A stretch of DNA of 64,000 nucleotides from DAOUFU01 sp034429275 (GTDB lineage: Bacteria > Chloroflexota > Anaerolineae > Aggregatilineales > Aggregatilineaceae): positions 3,761 through 67,760 of the forward strand of contig DAOUFU010000151.1 in NCBI GenBank assembly GCA_034429275.1. Reading direction: 5' to 3'. The translations under genes and the position numbers were made by a program. The notes under the pieces are model-generated. The model saw nothing but the letters and a program-made list of their open reading frames with translations. It was not told the origin of the DNA and did not search any database. Of the stretch, positions 1-9,769 are shown in pieces; within the stretch, counting starts at the first letter, position 1; each line of letters opens with the position of its first letter.

Positions 1-125
1 GGCCTCAGCTTTCCCATCACGACTCTAGCATATCCTGCAACTGCCATCCGTCACTCGACGCCCGCGCACCGTTTTCACCACGCCCGGTTGTTGCCCACCT
101 GACGGCACCCTGATGTCTCGCCCCG

Positions 126-959
126 CTATTTATCCCGCGTCAGCGCAAACCCGCTCATGAACTGCTTCTGCAGCGCGATGAAGAACAACAGCGGCGGAAT
201 CGACGCCACCACCCCCGCCGCCATCAGCAGCCCAAAATCGGTCTGCGTGCCACTGATCACCGAATTCCGTACCCCAACCTGGATCAATTGGTCGGCGGGA
301 TCGAGCTGGATGAACACCGGCCAGGCATATTGATGCCACATACCAATGAACTGGATCACCGCATGCGCGCCGATCACGTTCCACGACATGGGCAGCAGCA
401 CCAGCACAAGGAACTGCAGCGGGGTTGCGCCGTCCATCTGGGCTGCTTCAAGCAGTTCACGCGGCAGGTTGCTGAAATGCTGGCGGAACAAAAACACGCC
501 CACCGCGCTCGCCATAAACGGCATCGTCACCGCCAGTTGGGGCGTGTCGCGCACCCAGTTCAATTGGGCAACCAGGTTCGAGAGCGGCACCAGTAATAAC
601 TCGGTCGGCATCAGCAGGGTGAGCAGGATCACAAAAAACAGCACCCACTGGCCGCGAAAACGAAAATAGACGAAGGCCAACCCGGCCAGCATGGCGAACG
701 TAGTCTTGACAATGACCACCATCATCGCCGCCGTGAATGTATTCAGCAGCATCCGGCCAAAATTCTGCCCCTCAAACAACGTGTTCACGTTATTGTAAAG
801 GTCCGTCGAAGGCGGGAACAGCTTGGGCGGAACGGTAAAGGCTTCCTCCAAGGTGAGGGTCGCCACCTGCAGTGCATACAGCGCCGGGCACGCCAGCACC
901 AGGCACACCACGATCAACGCCGCGTGGATAGCATATCGGGGCCGCTGTTGAGTCGTCAT
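126..959 (-). CDS. Sugar ABC transporter permease (MalG/UgpE type)
   Basis: This 277-residue inner-membrane permease is one half of the translocation channel of a carbohydrate ABC importer. It has an N-terminal membrane anchor followed by about five more hydrophobic segments. The EAA loop that contacts the ATPase is visible around residues 165-190 (LLEAAQMDGATPLQFLV), as expected for the MalG family. It starts at an ATG three bases after the stop of the other permease, so the two are probably translated together. No ATPase gene lies beside it, which is common where one MsmK-type ATPase serves several importers. The substrate is not readable from the sequence; the binding protein upstream points to a sugar or sugar-phosphate. 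Confidence 0.9.
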   Translation of the reverse strand: MTTQQRPRYAIHAALIVVCLVLACPALYALQVATLTLEEAFTVPPKLFPPSTDLYNNVNTLFEGQNFGRMLLNTFTAAMMVVIVKTTFAMLAGLAFVYFRFRGQWVLFFVILLTLLMPTELLLVPLSNLVAQLNWVRDTPQLAVTMPFMASAVGVFLFRQHFSNLPRELLEAAQMDGATPLQFLVLVLLPMSWNVIGAHAVIQFIGMWHQYAWPVFIQLDPADQLIQVGVRNSVISGTQTDFGLLMAAGVVASIPPLLFFIALQKQFMSGFALTRDK

Positions 960-962
960 GGT

Positions 963-2408
963 CTATGCCTCATACGTCACCCGCCGCTCGATATACCGGA
1001 ACTGCAGCAGCGTCAGACCCGCCACCATCAGGAAGAGAATCACCGCCTGGGCAGCGCCCAACCCGGCGGGTGCACCCGTGTTGAAGGCATCCTTATAGAG
1101 CTTGAAGATCAGCACATTGGTCGCGCCGCTGGCTCCACCTGGACCAAAACGCGGCCCCCCACGCGGGGTGAGCGTATCCACCACGCCGTATATCCCATAA
1201 AACGAGTAGGTGATATTGGTGACCATCAAGAAAAAGGTGAACGGTGACAGCAGCGGAAACGTGATGCGCCAGAACCGCATCACCCGGTTCGCCCCATCGA
1301 GCGAGGCCGCTTCCAGCAAGTCCTGTGGAATGTTCTGCAACCCGGCGATATAAAACAGGATGTTGAACCCCAGCAGGTTCCACACTGCCGCAGCAATGAT
1401 CACCCATGGCGCAAGCTGGCGATCGGTCAGCCAACCAGGGCTGATTCCCAACGTGCTGTCGAGCACCCAGTTGATCAACCCCGCTCCGCCCTCGCGAAAC
1501 ATCGACAGGAAAATCACGCCGGTCACCACTGGGGAAATAGCATAAGGCCACACGAGCAGCGTGCGGTAGACCCCGGCCCATTTGACCTTCTGTGACGCCA
1601 GTACTGCAACCGCCAGCGCAATCGCCAGGCTCAATAACACAATGAACAGGGTGATGTAGAGCGTGGTCATAAAGCTGTTGCGGTATACGGTGTCTTCGGC
1701 CAGGCTCGTATAGTTCTCCAGGCAGACAAAGCGCTCTTGAGGCAGCGGGAAAATCTTGGCCTTGGTCGAAACCAGCATGATCTGAACGGCAGGATAGTAC
1801 AAGAAAATCGCCAGAAAGATCAGGCTGGGCAGCAGAAGCAGGTACGGCAAGCCCGGCGTGCGAAACACCCCTGAGGGCCGATCGACCTGTTGCAGCGATG
1901 GGCGACGCAGCAGCGCCCACATCGGGACCAGCAGCAGCAGCGCGCTCAATGCCGTCACCACCAGGCCCAGGCGGAACTGCTGCCCATCCACCCCCGGAGC
2001 ATAAGTGCAGTGCCGGGTGGGAATCATCAGGATTTGTGCGCCGAGTCCGCCCATCAGCACGCCCATACCAACCATCAGCCAGGCGCGCGGCTGCCGGAAC
2101 CCCCGCCAATCCCATGTTTCACCGGCCAGCACAAACAGCGCGGTGGCCAATGCACCGAACCCTCCACCGACCAGCAACGAATAGCCCAGTTGGTCCGCAG
2201 GAACTGATGCAAAATACTCGACGATCTGACGATCTACGAAGTCGGGAATCCTGACCACCGCATCGCTTAGCAGGTCCCAAAAAGACTTCAATCCCCTGAC
2301 TTGAGCGGCAAAAAACAGGAAAGCAAACAGGCCCGCCGCCGCCAGGACACCCCTGCTCCACCAGCGCGGATCGATGCGGAAACGCGATGTATGCGGCAGC
2401 TCGTGCAT
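963..2408 (-). CDS. Sugar ABC transporter permease (MalF/UgpA type) with N-terminal extension
   Basis: This is the partner permease of the importer. The C-terminal 290 residues form a standard MalF/UgpA domain, with an EAA loop reading LLEAASLDGANRVMRFW. The first roughly 185 residues are an extension with three or four extra hydrophobic segments, so the protein is about 480 residues against the family's usual 290-320. I chose the ATG at 2408 (MHELPHTSRF) because GAGGACC sits about eight bases upstream; a longer in-frame opening to 2465 has no comparable site. MalF of enterobacteria also carries extra N-terminal membrane segments, so the extension is not unprecedented. Confidence 0.88.
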   Translation of the reverse strand: MHELPHTSRFRIDPRWWSRGVLAAAGLFAFLFFAAQVRGLKSFWDLLSDAVVRIPDFVDRQIVEYFASVPADQLGYSLLVGGGFGALATALFVLAGETWDWRGFRQPRAWLMVGMGVLMGGLGAQILMIPTRHCTYAPGVDGQQFRLGLVVTALSALLLLVPMWALLRRPSLQQVDRPSGVFRTPGLPYLLLLPSLIFLAIFLYYPAVQIMLVSTKAKIFPLPQERFVCLENYTSLAEDTVYRNSFMTTLYITLFIVLLSLAIALAVAVLASQKVKWAGVYRTLLVWPYAISPVVTGVIFLSMFREGGAGLINWVLDSTLGISPGWLTDRQLAPWVIIAAAVWNLLGFNILFYIAGLQNIPQDLLEAASLDGANRVMRFWRITFPLLSPFTFFLMVTNITYSFYGIYGVVDTLTPRGGPRFGPGGASGATNVLIFKLYKDAFNTGAPAGLGAAQAVILFLMVAGLTLLQFRYIERRVTYEA

Positions 2409-2494
2409 AGACCGGTCCTCTTTCGCGCAAATGCGGAAAACAATAGTGGGATGAGCGCCGCCCATCCCACCAGGTTAACGATCAGGGCTGGCGA

Positions 2495-3862
2495 TCAGCC
2501 GCCCATCATACTGTTATAGTCGGCAAGTGCTTTGTCTGCGCGTTCTTTGGCAGCAGCCAGCGCTGCCGCCGGGTCTTCTCCACCGTCGATAATTGACAGC
2601 GCAGCTTCAATCATGGCGGTACGCACCTGGCTGTACGCCCCGGCTACCATGCCTGCATTGGCCGCATTCGGGACGGAATTGAGCAGTTGATCGAGCGGGA
2701 TACGATAGTAGGGATTTTGCTCGAACCAACCTTCTGCCTCAAGCTGGTCGATGGAACTTTGTCGCACCGGGAAGTAACCGCTCACCTTGTGCCAGGCGCT
2801 GATATTCTCGGTGTTGGTCAGGAAGAAAGCAAAATCCACCGCCGCGCGCGTTTCGGCCTCCGAATGTCCGGCCATCACCCATACTGAGGCACCACCCGCC
2901 GTCATGCCGTTGGTTGCCTCGTCGTTGGGCAGCGGGAAGGCTGCCACACGCGGCTCGAACTTGCCCATCTTCGGAGCGAACGATTGAATGTTGCTCAGTC
3001 CTGCGCTGGTACTGATGTGAATAGCCGTCTTCGACGTCACGAACAACAGGCCCTCAGGGGTATACGCTTCGGGTGTGCCGCTGTAGGTGAAATACCCCTT
3101 GTCGGCCAGGTCCTTCCACCATGTCATCACATACATCACTTCCGGGCTGTCCAGGTAAGCCTCGGTCGGGCGACCGCTGCGGCCATTGTCGTTGTTGGCG
3201 AACATCCCCCCTTGCATCGCCACCCACTGCTCGATCAACCAGCTCGAAACCGGCCAGTTAATGCACGCCGTCAGGTTCTGCACACCGGCGCTCATGATGG
3301 CGTCACACGCAGCGGTGATTTCGGCAAAGGTACGCGGTGGGTTGTCGGGGTCGAGACCAGCCGCTTCAAAGATCACCGGGTTGTAATACATGATCGGATT
3401 GGATGCGTTCCAGGGCAGCATCCAGAAGTCATCGGGCTGAATGTTGTAGTAGTTGCGCATCGGCTCGATGATATCGGGGATGGTCGCCAGTTGCTCCGGG
3501 GTTGCGTAGTCGCTCAGCTTGATAAACGCCTGCGAGTCAATAGCAATCTGGGTCAGGGTATCTTCGATCTGCACCACGTGCGGCGCATTCCCTTGCCCGG
3601 CGGAGCGCAGCGCCCCTTCGAATACTGCGTCATAATCATCCGTGGTAGTCTGGATATTGACCACCACGCCGGGATTCTGGGCCATGAATGCGGCGACTGT
3701 TTCCTGGATATTGGTACGGCGCACATCGCGCTCATCAGGGAAAATGTGGACGAATGTGATCTCCACCGTATCCTGGGCGATGGCTGCCGGAACCGCGACC
3801 AGCACCGGGGCAATCAACAGGACCAGGGCCATAACCATCCACAAACAAGGTAGTGGTTTCAA
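2495..3862 (-). CDS. Extracellular sugar-binding protein of ABC importer
   Basis: This 455-residue solute-binding protein captures the substrate outside the membrane and delivers it to the two permeases encoded downstream. The N-terminus has a basic start, a hydrophobic core (about residues 8-27) and an AIAQD-like signal peptidase site. No lipobox cysteine is seen, so it looks secreted or anchored by its signal. The body matches the family 1 (MalE/UgpB-like) fold, with FAEITAACDAI and MTAGGASVWVMAG segments. The start is a TTG at 3862 because AAGGAGGC lies seven bases upstream; the ATG at 3838 is too far from that site. First gene of the importer operon. Confidence 0.88.
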   Translation of the reverse strand: MKPLPCLWMVMALVLLIAPVLVAVPAAIAQDTVEITFVHIFPDERDVRRTNIQETVAAFMAQNPGVVVNIQTTTDDYDAVFEGALRSAGQGNAPHVVQIEDTLTQIAIDSQAFIKLSDYATPEQLATIPDIIEPMRNYYNIQPDDFWMLPWNASNPIMYYNPVIFEAAGLDPDNPPRTFAEITAACDAIMSAGVQNLTACINWPVSSWLIEQWVAMQGGMFANNDNGRSGRPTEAYLDSPEVMYVMTWWKDLADKGYFTYSGTPEAYTPEGLLFVTSKTAIHISTSAGLSNIQSFAPKMGKFEPRVAAFPLPNDEATNGMTAGGASVWVMAGHSEAETRAAVDFAFFLTNTENISAWHKVSGYFPVRQSSIDQLEAEGWFEQNPYYRIPLDQLLNSVPNAANAGMVAGAYSQVRTAMIEAALSIIDGGEDPAAALAAAKERADKALADYNSMMGG

Positions 3863-3916
3863 GCGGATGCCTCCTTAGGTACACACGGGCTGACTCGCGG
3901 GTTGTTGATACCATCC

Positions 3917-3931
3917 CAGGGTTAAACCCTG
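3917..3931. promoter_or_regulatory. Palindrome, possible operator of the sugar importer operon
   Basis: CAGGGTTAAACCCTG is a perfect 7-1-7 inverted repeat, 55 bases upstream of the TTG start of the binding-protein gene. It lies in an otherwise AT-enriched gap (3863-4077) where the importer promoter should be. Symmetry and position suggest a repressor site; no regulator gene lies nearby, and the factor is unknown. Confidence 0.35.
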
Positions 3932-4077
3932 AGTAAACCCACATAAAAGCAATTTTATCGGCTCGTGCCGGGCTAATGCAAAAGACCGCCCCACTGACAC
4001 ACAGAACACAGAGCGCCGCCGGGATGACGGCAGCGCTCACAAAATGCTTCACACTATCCTGTTCAGGGCACCCTCGG

Positions 4078-7000
4078 TCAGGTGACGTAGCGCAGAATGA
4101 AACTTCCAGCCAACGCCACAATCAGAACAAGGCCGATCGCCGCCGCCCACATCCAGAACGGCCACACGACCACGCTCAACACCATCAGGCTGAGGAGGGT
4201 CCATGCCTCCGCCGAATCGGGCAGGTAGTGCGTCCAGTCCAGAGTATTGAGGAAGCCGTGCGTCCACTCCAGCCATGCAGCACAGAACAACCCTGCCATC
4301 ACCACCGCGATACGATCGGCCCAAAAGATCGTCTGCTCCGGGGAGAGACCCCGCACCAACTCCGTTTCGCAGACTAACCCAATCATCACCGGCACCGAGA
4401 GCCATACCCCAAGCGCATACGCACCTGCTCGATGCACCAGCATTTTGTCGGCAAATTCTACGCCGAATGCCGTCGCCCAACGATACCCGGCCCACACCAG
4501 GCCCGGCCACACCAGCCACAACGCCAGCAAAGCCACCGTCATCCCAGGGGATGTGCGAAGCGCGCGGTCGAACGCTTCGCCCTGCCCCGGGCCGTACAGT
4601 GCCTTCAGGGCCGGCACCACCACCGAATCGAACCCTACGATTAACCCGATTGTTGCGCCCCCTGCCAGCGTCAGAATCACCGCTCCAGGCAGCACGATCT
4701 GCTTCTGCCAGCGCTCACGGTCGATCCCGATCTTTTCCAGGCTGTAATCGAGCAGAGACAAAACTTTGCGGCTGTGTGGGCTAGACCGGGCATCACGCCA
4801 CTCGCCCCAGAAATCCATCGCCCAATGCCGGGCAGAGGTCAGTGCCCCCAGCACAAACCCCACGTTCGCTCCCACCACGATAAACGCCCGGATAACGCGG
4901 TTATCCACTCCCGCCCATCCCAGCACGCCGCTCGGAATGATCCCCAGCAATGCAGCCACCGCTCCGGCGATCAGCGCGAGCACATATCCCGGCACCGCTA
5001 CCGCCACCAGGATGATCGCCACACTTGCCCCAATAATGGGGAATGGTTGCACGTTGTTTTCCTCATAGTACCAGTGAGCGAACATCATCCCCATCGGAAG
5101 GGCCAGCCATGCCAGCAGTGGTGCTATCCACCGCAGCGAGCCGAGTATCCCACCGGCGGTGTCCGGGTATACAAAACCGGGCAGAAACACTGCATAACTT
5201 AGCTGATACCACAGCAGCCCACCGCCGGCATATACCAGGACAAGATTCACCACCCGGTATACCTGCTGCTCAAAGTGGCTCGCATTTTGCAGCCGCACCC
5301 GTGTATAGAGCGCGCTGTAGCCGCCGCCCACAGCAACCCATGCCAGCGCCCAGATCGCTCCCGTCCCGCCCACCACATCGCCCCAATGCAGCAGCACATC
5401 CCGGTGGCGAAGGTTGGCGGGCAGAGCATCACCGAGCACCGAATCCAGCCCGGCTAAAGCCAGGCCAAACAGCAGTACGCCGCCGAGCACACTCAGAAAT
5501 GTGACCGCGCCCAGGTGCCGTGATAGGCTCTTCGCCCGGTTCCACAGTGCCCTTGCACCCGGCCCGATCCGCTGCTGCCACGTGGGCGACTTCACCTCGA
5601 AGCTAAGCTCTCTGCGCGTGATATGATCGCCTTCAACCACCACACTGTAGAAACCGGGTTCGAGTGTCTGACCGAATGGAATCTCCAGCTCGAAGACGGC
5701 CCGCTTCCCTTTTTCGGCAGCAGGAACCAAAGGCTCGGCCCGGTGAATGAGTCCCTGTTGACCATACCAGGCCGCCTCAACCCTCATTTCAGGTGGCGGG
5801 TCGTCGAACTCCACCATACACCGGGGCACACTGCCCGGTACAAACGGCCAGCCAACCCCTATGGGTCCATTCTGTTCATCAACCTGATGGCACAGGCTGA
5901 TACACGCCGGTTCAACACGCTCGATCAGGGCGATCATCACCTGGCGCTGATCGCGCTGGGGCGCAGCGTCCGGTTCCGCGCAGCACCCAACGACTTCCAC
6001 TTCGATCCGATAATTCCCGGTAAGCCACCCGGAACTATCCCATTCCAGCATTATGGATGGATCCGGCTCGCTTCGTGTCTGCGCGCAGACTTCGCCCAAC
6101 AGGATTTCTTCAGCGCTGGCCGCAGCCCAATAACACCGCCCGGTCACTTGAGTATTAACCGGGGCATCGTCCAGACGAACCCGGCAGGCAATGCGCTGAG
6201 TGCCCGCCAGAAAATGCCGTGCGTTCGTGAAAACCGCCCTGCGACCGTCCGGCATCACGCCCGGCTCAACCTGCGTGATACGCGGCACCTCCACAAAGCG
6301 GAACTCCGCGCTGGAAGAAACCGGGTGCTGCTCGCTTTCCAGAAGGACCTCAAGCTGGCAGGGAGTCCGCGGCCAGCCCTCAGCAGGGCGAGACAACACA
6401 AACGCCAGCCGCGATACAGCGCCGGGACGTGGTGTCCGGCGAAAGCCTCTTTGTAGTGCTGTCGGTTGATCCTCACCGGAGGCCTCTGCGCTGGCACGGA
6501 ACCGATCGCGGAAAGCATCCGCCAAAGGGCCGCGCGCGCCCTGATCGTCAGTGCGACCAAACGGGCTTCGCCTGGGCCGTCCGCTGCTAGACGGATTTTC
6601 TTCCTCACCCTCCGTGAACAACCACGCAGGCGGGGCCGGGCTGGCCGGGCGTGAGCCAGGGCGCGTTATGGGCGGTACAGCGGAGGGCCGGTTTGCCGGG
6701 CGTTCTGACCGGTCTTGTGCCGTTTCCTGGCCCGGCTCGCTGTTTTCCAACAAGTCGCCCGCTGGTCCACCGGAGGGGCGTCGACCAAAAGGTCGGAACC
6801 CTGGCCTGCGCAGCTCGTCGTCCTCAAAGAGGGACCGGAGTCCGCGCCGGGGCGCTGCGAAGATGCCCGGACGCTGCAGCTCTTCACGCACGCGCTGAAA
6901 CAGCGAGGATCTATCGGACAGCGAGCTTTCTGGCGATGCCGCTGCAGGCGGCTCAGCCCGGCGGAAAGGGAAGAGACGGCTTCCAGACCGTTCAGACCGT

Positions 7001-9768
7001 TCATTCGTGGCATTTTGGGCAGGTGCTGTGCCGGGGCGAGACGCCCCCGGACGTGGTCTCATCTCTGCTTGAGCCAGTTCCGGTCGGGCAAATGGGGACT
7101 GCCGCGGCTGGGGCACATCTCGACGCGACGAGCCAAACGGTCGGCTGCCTGGGCGCTCCGGAGATTCCGTAGCAAAAGGTGAACCGGGCCGTGCCCCTGA
7201 TAGTCCGGGTGTCACCCCGAATCGACCCGGTGTATCCGGCGAATGCGGCAAAGTGGGCAGTTCCTGCACGCTTGCCACAACCGGCAGGTCCTCGGTCACT
7301 GTCACGTGTTCTTCATGGAGCACGTTCTCAGCCTGACGCCATTGAACCCGCAGGCGGGTGCCGGGCAACGCGTGAATCAGGTCCACAATGCCGTAAATCA
7401 CGTCAGTGTCGGCCAGGAACAGCGCGCTCTCTTGCACCATCCGGTGACTCAACGGATCGCCCGCCGAGAGGTATATGCGGTGAACAGAAGGCAGCGGGTG
7501 ACGGTTTTCGATCTCACCAATCGCGCGTGTCACTGCCGCCGCAACCGTATGCCCCATGAAGCCGGTACCATCGGGCATATCCTTCATCGCGGCGATGGCT
7601 TCGCGCCGGCCAACCTTGCCGAGTGCGTTCACTATTGCGATACGCACATCAACATCAGGGTCATCCAGGTGAGCGATCAACCAGGCGGTGTCCTCTCCCG
7701 TGCCTGCCTCTTCCACCAGCAGCGCCACCTCGCGCCGGGCCAGGGAATCCAGGGTGGAGAAGGTCTCCGGGTTGAGCAGCAGCGGCCACCATTGGTCTTT
7801 GTATCGCCCGAACTCTTCCGGTGCTTCCCTGGCCCGCATAGCGACCATACGCACCGCCTGCCAGCGCACAAAAGACTGGGGCGATTGCAGCATGGTCGTG
7901 ATCACAGCAGCATCCGGGCCGGGACGCAGAAAAGTCAGCGCAGCGCTGGCAGCCGCCCGCACCTGCCGCTCAGAAGCCTGCAGCCCGCGCAGCAGGGGCA
8001 TCAGATACCCCGCACGCCGTGCAAGCGCGATAATCCGAAGCTGCTCTGGCAACTGTGCGCCGATCATACGCTGTTCCAGCAACTGCTCCGCCATCCCCAA
8101 CACGCGCGGCTTTTGAGCGATCTCGTTGAGCAGCTGCTCAAGACCTGCTCGGTTCGGGGGTTCCCCGGCATCATCCGACATATCGGGCAACGCAGCTTCG
8201 CCAACCGGCACAGGTCGATGAACCACCCCACCCGGCGTGCTCCCATCACTTGCAGCAACCGCCGCCACCATTTCCTCTGCCGGGGCGGGCAGCGACGAAA
8301 GCGCCGCGATCGCCTGGCCCACCCCGTCCCGGTTGTTGAGGCTGGCCTGGATCGTTTTGCTGCGCTCGTAACATTCGCGCGCAGCCTCAATGCGCCCCTG
8401 GCGGTGATGGTCGATCCCTTCCATCAGCCAGCGCGCCCCTTCCAGGCTGCGAATGACCTGCTGCTCACCCTCGCTCAAAGAATAGCTGCGCGTATCGCCG
8501 ATTTCATCGATCAGGGCCTGGCACACATGATACTGTTGGCCGCGCAGCGAGCGCTCAAACTCGCCAAACCAGCGCACTAACCCGGCGTTACTATCATGCG
8601 CATAAGTTTCCCGCATCTGCCGGATGGCCGCACGACTTACCAGGCGATGAGCCATCTGGCGTTCTGCGGTGTCCTGCCAGAGATGGGTCAACACCGGGTT
8701 GTCGAATACATGGATGCTGGAACCCATTGTTGCTGCGACCAATGTCCGACCGTCTGGCGTCATCGCCAGCGCATAAACCCGCCCGCTGATACCCTGAGTC
8801 CACATTCGGTGCTCATCAGCATGATCGACCACGACCAGCTCTGCATCCCCCACTCCCATCGCCATAAACCGCCCGTCGTCGGATAGGGCTACACTGTACA
8901 CCGGCTGATCAAATGAGTACTCCCATATCACCTGCCCGCTTTCATCAAACAGGGTGGCGTCATTGGATGCACTCACCGCCGCGCACCATTGCCCATCCGG
9001 CGTCAGCGCGACCGCGTTGACCACCCCACCAATCTCGCACGACCATCGATCATTCCCCAGCCGGTCCAACGCATACACACAGCGATCGTTGGCCCCGGCA
9101 AAGACCCGGTCAGCCTGCTCCGCCGCGCACACCCCCGCCCAGATTCTTCCTTCTGTCTGGCGCTGCCACAGGATGCGCCCGGTACGATCCAGCCCGATGA
9201 TCCTGTGATCGTCTGTGCCAATCGCCAGGTTTCCACCCGACATGAAGCGAGCATGGCGGACAGGTCCACCCACATCGCAGGCAACCACCTGTGTGCCCGC
9301 GCGATCATAGACTGTCACCCACTGATTCAGTGCGCCCACTGCGATCAAGCTGGCGTCTGGCAGCAGGTCAATACCCCAGGTTTCGCTGTCGACCTCAAAA
9401 GTGCGCAACAGGTGACCGTCAAAATGGAACTGGTACGCTGCACGCCCGGACTCTGCAGTGCCCACCAATAAGCAGCGCGCCTCTTCTGCCAATGCAAGGC
9501 GGTGGACTGCACCTTCGACCTGGGTGTACCACAGCAGCCGCCCGGTGGAGTCGAAAAACAGGATGTGACCCGACCGGCTGCCCGCTGCCAGCAGTTGCCC
9601 ATCGCGGGTCATCGCCACCGACAGCAGGCTGCCCGGCGCCCGGTAACGCCAGCGCAGCGGCCAGCCTTCCTCGTCGCCATCTGGATGTGGCTGGGGCAAT
9701 GGAAACTGGGCATTGCCCGGCCAATCCATCAACAGGCGCATGGGGTCCATTCGTCGCAGCAGGCTCAC
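4078..9768 (-). CDS. Giant beta-propeller / TPR / HEAT / multi-spanning membrane protein
   Basis: This protein of about 1,896 residues belongs to no single family that I recognise. In order it has: a WD40/PQQ-like propeller (about residues 25-365; repeated 'lDRxGrxxW' and 'vALSDDGRFMAMG' blades); a TPR-like helical stretch (about 370-495); HEAT repeats (about 580-760); a Pro/Arg/Ser-rich disordered linker (about 850-1150); beta-rich domains (about 1150-1420); and 11-12 hydrophobic helices from about 1440 to the C-terminus. The start is a GTG one base after the stop of the CHAT-like gene, with GGAGG eight bases upstream, so the two are translationally coupled. It is the last gene of the Ub/Pup operon. 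It may be a membrane-anchored scaffold or sensor for conjugation; that is inference. Confidence 0.75.
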   Translation of the reverse strand: MSLLRRMDPMRLLMDWPGNAQFPLPQPHPDGDEEGWPLRWRYRAPGSLLSVAMTRDGQLLAAGSRSGHILFFDSTGRLLWYTQVEGAVHRLALAEEARCLLVGTAESGRAAYQFHFDGHLLRTFEVDSETWGIDLLPDASLIAVGALNQWVTVYDRAGTQVVACDVGGPVRHARFMSGGNLAIGTDDHRIIGLDRTGRILWQRQTEGRIWAGVCAAEQADRVFAGANDRCVYALDRLGNDRWSCEIGGVVNAVALTPDGQWCAAVSASNDATLFDESGQVIWEYSFDQPVYSVALSDDGRFMAMGVGDAELVVVDHADEHRMWTQGISGRVYALAMTPDGRTLVAATMGSSIHVFDNPVLTHLWQDTAERQMAHRLVSRAAIRQMRETYAHDSNAGLVRWFGEFERSLRGQQYHVCQALIDEIGDTRSYSLSEGEQQVIRSLEGARWLMEGIDHHRQGRIEAARECYERSKTIQASLNNRDGVGQAIAALSSLPAPAEEMVAAVAASDGSTPGGVVHRPVPVGEAALPDMSDDAGEPPNRAGLEQLLNEIAQKPRVLGMAEQLLEQRMIGAQLPEQLRIIALARRAGYLMPLLRGLQASERQVRAAASAALTFLRPGPDAAVITTMLQSPQSFVRWQAVRMVAMRAREAPEEFGRYKDQWWPLLLNPETFSTLDSLARREVALLVEEAGTGEDTAWLIAHLDDPDVDVRIAIVNALGKVGRREAIAAMKDMPDGTGFMGHTVAAAVTRAIGEIENRHPLPSVHRIYLSAGDPLSHRMVQESALFLADTDVIYGIVDLIHALPGTRLRVQWRQAENVLHEEHVTVTEDLPVVASVQELPTLPHSPDTPGRFGVTPGLSGARPGSPFATESPERPGSRPFGSSRRDVPQPRQSPFARPELAQAEMRPRPGASRPGTAPAQNATNERSERSGSRLFPFRRAEPPAAASPESSLSDRSSLFQRVREELQRPGIFAAPRRGLRSLFEDDELRRPGFRPFGRRPSGGPAGDLLENSEPGQETAQDRSERPANRPSAVPPITRPGSRPASPAPPAWLFTEGEEENPSSSGRPRRSPFGRTDDQGARGPLADAFRDRFRASAEASGEDQPTALQRGFRRTPRPGAVSRLAFVLSRPAEGWPRTPCQLEVLLESEQHPVSSSAEFRFVEVPRITQVEPGVMPDGRRAVFTNARHFLAGTQRIACRVRLDDAPVNTQVTGRCYWAAASAEEILLGEVCAQTRSEPDPSIMLEWDSSGWLTGNYRIEVEVVGCCAEPDAAPQRDQRQVMIALIERVEPACISLCHQVDEQNGPIGVGWPFVPGSVPRCMVEFDDPPPEMRVEAAWYGQQGLIHRAEPLVPAAEKGKRAVFELEIPFGQTLEPGFYSVVVEGDHITRRELSFEVKSPTWQQRIGPGARALWNRAKSLSRHLGAVTFLSVLGGVLLFGLALAGLDSVLGDALPANLRHRDVLLHWGDVVGGTGAIWALAWVAVGGGYSALYTRVRLQNASHFEQQVYRVVNLVLVYAGGGLLWYQLSYAVFLPGFVYPDTAGGILGSLRWIAPLLAWLALPMGMMFAHWYYEENNVQPFPIIGASVAIILVAVAVPGYVLALIAGAVAALLGIIPSGVLGWAGVDNRVIRAFIVVGANVGFVLGALTSARHWAMDFWGEWRDARSSPHSRKVLSLLDYSLEKIGIDRERWQKQIVLPGAVILTLAGGATIGLIVGFDSVVVPALKALYGPGQGEAFDRALRTSPGMTVALLALWLVWPGLVWAGYRWATAFGVEFADKMLVHRAGAYALGVWLSVPVMIGLVCETELVRGLSPEQTIFWADRIAVVMAGLFCAAWLEWTHGFLNTLDWTHYLPDSAEAWTLLSLMVLSVVVWPFWMWAAAIGLVLIVALAGSFILRYVT

Positions 9769-9769
9769 C

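Noticed and set aside
1..125. Possible gene end downstream of the first permease
   Set aside because: Too short to judge. I see no coding signature or clear terminator in these bases.
2984..3853. Plus-strand frame (289 codons) opposite the sugar-binding protein gene
   Set aside because: His/Arg-rich shadow frame with no family resemblance; the binding-protein gene has a signal peptide and a good start site.
7243..8580. Long open frame (445 codons) on the plus strand opposite the giant propeller gene
   Set aside because: Composition is His/Arg/Gln-rich with no recognisable fold. It is the mirror of a strongly coding frame in GC-rich DNA, and the minus-strand frame has clear repeat domains.
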